Part shown: piece by piece, positions 11,903-14,133 of the stretch | Position numbering within the stretch: the stretch's first letter is position 1 | Layout: every line of letters starts with the position of its first letter | Assembly: GCA_905236585.1 (NCBI GenBank) | Contig: CAJOQZ010000070.1 | Location: forward strand, 1-14,133 | Reading direction: 5' to 3' | DNA length: 14,133 nucleotides | Source of the DNA: an uncultured Lachnospiraceae bacterium | Lineage (GTDB): Bacteria > Bacillota > Clostridia > Lachnospirales > Lachnospiraceae | Program-made: the position numbers and the translations under genes | Notes under the pieces: model-generated | Database searches by the model: none | Told to the model about the DNA's origin: nothing | What the model saw: the letters and a program-made list of their open reading frames with translations, nothing else

Positions 11903-13030
11903 ATGAAGACTTCCGTTATCTCATTTTACCATCAATTCAAATGCCTCGGTGCAGACTGCCCGCATACCTGCTGCAAAGGGTGGCAGATTCCGGTTGACGA
12001 GGCGACGCTGGCGGAATATCGCAAAATAAGGGGTGCCTACGGACGGGCGCTCCTGTTTCGTGTGTGGCGGCGCAATCCGAGCGTCTTTATCAAGGATTTC
12101 GACCGCTGTCCGTTCTGGAACGGCGATAAATTATGCCAGTTTCAGGTCAACGGCGAACTGCATCTGATGCCTTTGGTCTGCCGCGTCTTTCCGCGGGACG
12201 GGGTGCTGATGAACGACGAGATTGAAGTCACGCTCGAACTCTCCTGCATCTCCGTCGCCCGGACGTTTTTACAAAATCTCCACCGTCTGACTTTTGAGCC
12301 GACAAATGAGGCAATCGAACCGACATGGGGGCAGGAGAACGACGATCCCGCATTTCTTGCTTTCCTAAAAGAAGACCGGGAGAAGATATTGGACTTTATC
12401 TGGGAAAAAGATACGGATCTGTCCGAGCGCTGGGCGGCGCTCTATGCCTATATCTACCACGAGCATGACGAGATCGTCCGCGACCGGATCGATGCGGCGA
12501 AAAAAATCGTCCTAACATCGGACGCATCCACTTTCGGCATCTACGACTTAAACCGCGCACCGACATACGCGTTTTTCTCGGTACAGACCATCGACCGCAT
12601 GATCCTAAACCACATCAACTACGGCGCCCTCTGGCTACGGGAACCGCAGTTTTATAAACTCATCAAACGCTATCGGAAAATGTTTGCCGACTTACAAGTG
12701 GATGAGGCGGATCGGACGTTCGACCGCGACGTCCGGGAAATGATGGCGGCGGGATATGCGGATAAATACCGCGCCTATTTTTCCTACTGCATCCAGGAAC
12801 TCTACATCAAAGCATACGAGACGTATTTCGTCCTGCGGCAGTTTTTGTTCGCCGTATTATATGTGGAACTGTTGATGATGTTCGACCTCGTGGACTACCG
12901 GATGCGAAAAAATACGATCGCCGATTTGGATCGGCAGGCAGAGATTCTGATGCTCTGCGAGCAGGGCATCCGGCACAATCCGGCTCTGACGAAGAATCTG
13001 CTGGCGGTGATAAGAGAAGACTTCCTATAA
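11903..13030 (+). CDS. fliB: FliB-like flagellin lysine N-methylase family protein
   Basis: Belongs to the family of FliB, which methylates surface lysines of flagellin and binds a metal cluster through a cysteine-rich N-terminus. The 375 residues show the diagnostic FKCLGADCPHTCCKGW (12-27, Cys14, 19, 23 and 24), then RCPFW (68-72), DKLCQF (75-80) and LVCRVFPR (91-98), which together give seven conserved cysteines. The rest is helical and less conserved, as usual. The ATG at 11903 is the only plausible start: an in-frame stop is 15 bases upstream. No clear ribosome site precedes it, only GGAAAG inside the end of apt, so translation may depend on re-initiation after apt. No flagellin or flagellar gene is in the window, so the substrate is not shown. 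Confidence 0.85.
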   Translation: MKTSVISFYHQFKCLGADCPHTCCKGWQIPVDEATLAEYRKIRGAYGRALLFRVWRRNPSVFIKDFDRCPFWNGDKLCQFQVNGELHLMPLVCRVFPRDGVLMNDEIEVTLELSCISVARTFLQNLHRLTFEPTNEAIEPTWGQENDDPAFLAFLKEDREKILDFIWEKDTDLSERWAALYAYIYHEHDEIVRDRIDAAKKIVLTSDASTFGIYDLNRAPTYAFFSVQTIDRMILNHINYGALWLREPQFYKLIKRYRKMFADLQVDEADRTFDRDVREMMAAGYADKYRAYFSYCIQELYIKAYETYFVLRQFLFAVLYVELLMMFDLVDYRMRKNTIADLDRQAEILMLCEQGIRHNPALTKNLLAVIREDFL

Positions 13031-13041
13031 TGACGCACAAA

Positions 13042-13078
13042 AACAGCCCCGATTTCATGCCTGCACAAAGAATCGGGA
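13042..13078 (-). terminator. Terminator between convergent genes
   Basis: On the minus strand CCCGATT (13077-13071) pairs with AATCGGG (13054-13048) around a 16-nt loop, with one more T-G pair at the base, then GCTGTTTTTG. The U-run is on the minus strand, so it should terminate the membrane-protein gene. It might also slow transcription coming from fliB, though its plus-strand run (ACCGCCTTTCGTT) is poor. Confidence 0.6.
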
Positions 13079-13094
13079 CCGCCTTTCGTTACTG

Positions 13095-14133
13095 CTATAA
13101 TTTTACTACATTTACCGTCGTATTATTCGACCCTTTCATCTGACTGTCTTTCGTCTCGAAATGCTTCAGCCGCTCATCATCATCCTGTACGTTCTTGATC
13201 TCGATCTTCGTTTCATGTTCAAAATAATGCCTTGCGCCCGTATTCCGATATTTGCCAAAGAATACCGAGTAGCATATCCCGCCGACGACAAATCCGCCGA
13301 TCAGCGGAACCAAAAACGAATCCACGCTGGTGCCGCCCATGGCAAGAAACAAAACAAGCGCCGTCAAAAGACCGATCAGAATCGACGCCAGCGACATCCT
13401 CGCCTTATTGATCGGAACGCTGCCGATCGTCTCGGCAGTACGCGCATTGACCGCGACATAATGCGTCAACTGGTTCTTCTTTCCCGGATTTTCCACATAA
13501 CTGTAAAGCCAGACGGGAAGATAGGCGGAAATCCATTTCTCTCCGTCTTTTTTGACCGAAATATCATCCCAGCGCACGCCGCGGTCGTACTTACGAACGC
13601 TGTCATTCAGCGCGAACTTGATTGCCTCCGTCTCCTGATTATCCACAACCTTTTGCAGATCGCTCCGGTTCGTATCCCGCTTTTCCGACGTAAAACCTTT
13701 CAGATAGTTCGCGTCGTACTTTACGCAGTTTTCCGTATCGAAAGGCAGAATCGCGTTGATGATGTTGTTCGTCTCATGGTTTGATTTCGCCGACGCCCGC
13801 CGGGAACTCGACTCCACTTCCAAGTCGTCGATGGCGACGTCGCACTCCCGATGCACGGAATACCGGTCAACTTTATAGATCGTCTCTTCCTGTTCGTCTT
13901 TGCCGCTGCCGATCGTCCGCGTATAGGAGCCTGTTTCGATCTCTCCCTCGCCGGTGAACGACGCATGCCCCTTCATGTCGACGAGCATATACGGAAAGTA
14001 AACACCCATGATATTATCTGTCGTAAACTCCTGCTGGAACCTCTTATTGGCAAAAAATTTCCGGCTGCCGACATAGTCGCTGATCCGCTGTTCGGCTTCC
14101 GCCTTTTTCATCTTGAACGGAAGCACTGCATCG
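13095..14133 (-). CDS. Two-pass membrane protein of the Clostridia 'TFIIB zinc-ribbon' type (N-terminus beyond window)
   Basis: The frame is open to the right edge and reads DAVLPFKMKKAEAE, so this is the C-terminal part of a larger protein. The segment LPFKMKKAEA...FTTDNIMGVYFPYMLVDM resembles the middle of Firmicute proteins that start with one or two zinc ribbons and are often mislabelled 'primosomal N' or 'TFIIB-type zinc ribbon'. The visible part has a soluble domain with HYVAVNARTAETIGSVP, two membrane helices (about 13394-13338 and 13316-13254) and a polar tail ending in NVVKL. The zinc ribbons themselves are not in the window, so the family call rests on recall of this middle region. 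Function is unknown. A terminator follows its stop. Confidence 0.75.
   Translation of the reverse strand, partial: DAVLPFKMKKAEAEQRISDYVGSRKFFANKRFQQEFTTDNIMGVYFPYMLVDMKGHASFTGEGEIETGSYTRTIGSGKDEQEETIYKVDRYSVHRECDVAIDDLEVESSSRRASAKSNHETNNIINAILPFDTENCVKYDANYLKGFTSEKRDTNRSDLQKVVDNQETEAIKFALNDSVRKYDRGVRWDDISVKKDGEKWISAYLPVWLYSYVENPGKKNQLTHYVAVNARTAETIGSVPINKARMSLASILIGLLTALVLFLAMGGTSVDSFLVPLIGGFVVGGICYSVFFGKYRNTGARHYFEHETKIEIKNVQDDDERLKHFETKDSQMKGSNNTTVNVVKL

Noticed and set aside
13161..13784. Plus-strand frame of 207 codons opposite the membrane protein gene
   Set aside because: Antisense shadow; no ribosome site and no recognisable motif.

Overview
The window looks like the chromosome of a low-to-mid-GC Firmicute, most likely a gut-type Clostridia (Lachnospiraceae-like). 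This is inferred from strong AGGAGG-type ribosome sites, a FliB-type flagellin N-methylase, an EngB GTPase, a lactose/cellobiose-family PTS with a GH1 6-phospho-beta-glucosidase, and a two-pass membrane protein related to the Clostridia 'TFIIB zinc-ribbon' proteins. No mobile element, CRISPR array, tRNA or rRNA was seen.

Layout. Positions 1-9719 hold one long run of minus-strand genes. Reading in transcription order from a sigma-A-type promoter at about 9788-9816: PTS IIB (celA), PTS IIC (celB), a hairpin terminator inside the operon, PTS IIA (celC), a hairpin-rich 161-nt gap, 6-phospho-beta-glucosidase (bglA), a patatin-like hydrolase that overlaps bglA by 8 nt, then engB after a 67-nt AT-rich gap. 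Next comes a metal ABC importer: the binding protein overlaps engB by 1 nt, followed by the ATPase and the permease. An unrecognised helical protein starts 4 nt after the permease. Last is a lipoprotein-type CbiK chelatase that runs off the left edge. A second minus-strand unit (11131-9957) encodes a 57-residue two-helix membrane protein and serine O-acetyltransferase (cysE). Divergently, apt and a FliB-like lysine N-methylase are read rightwards (11366-13030). They converge on a minus-strand membrane protein whose N-terminus lies beyond the right edge. A hairpin terminator sits between the two.

How the genes work together. The PTS imports and phosphorylates a beta-glucoside such as cellobiose, and BglA cleaves the 6-phosphate inside the cell. 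The downstream block joins a ZnuABC/MntABC-type importer to an extracytoplasmic chelatase and an unknown protein. This block is the most interesting part of the window. The binding protein has a duplicated Asp/His-rich loop, has Phe where the family has its third metal ligand, and lacks a lipobox. The chelatase keeps its catalytic residues but carries a lipoprotein signal. Together they suggest metal or tetrapyrrole handling at the cell surface, which is an inference. Several start sites were moved to an internal ATG because the ribosome-binding site fits there; each is explained in its entry.
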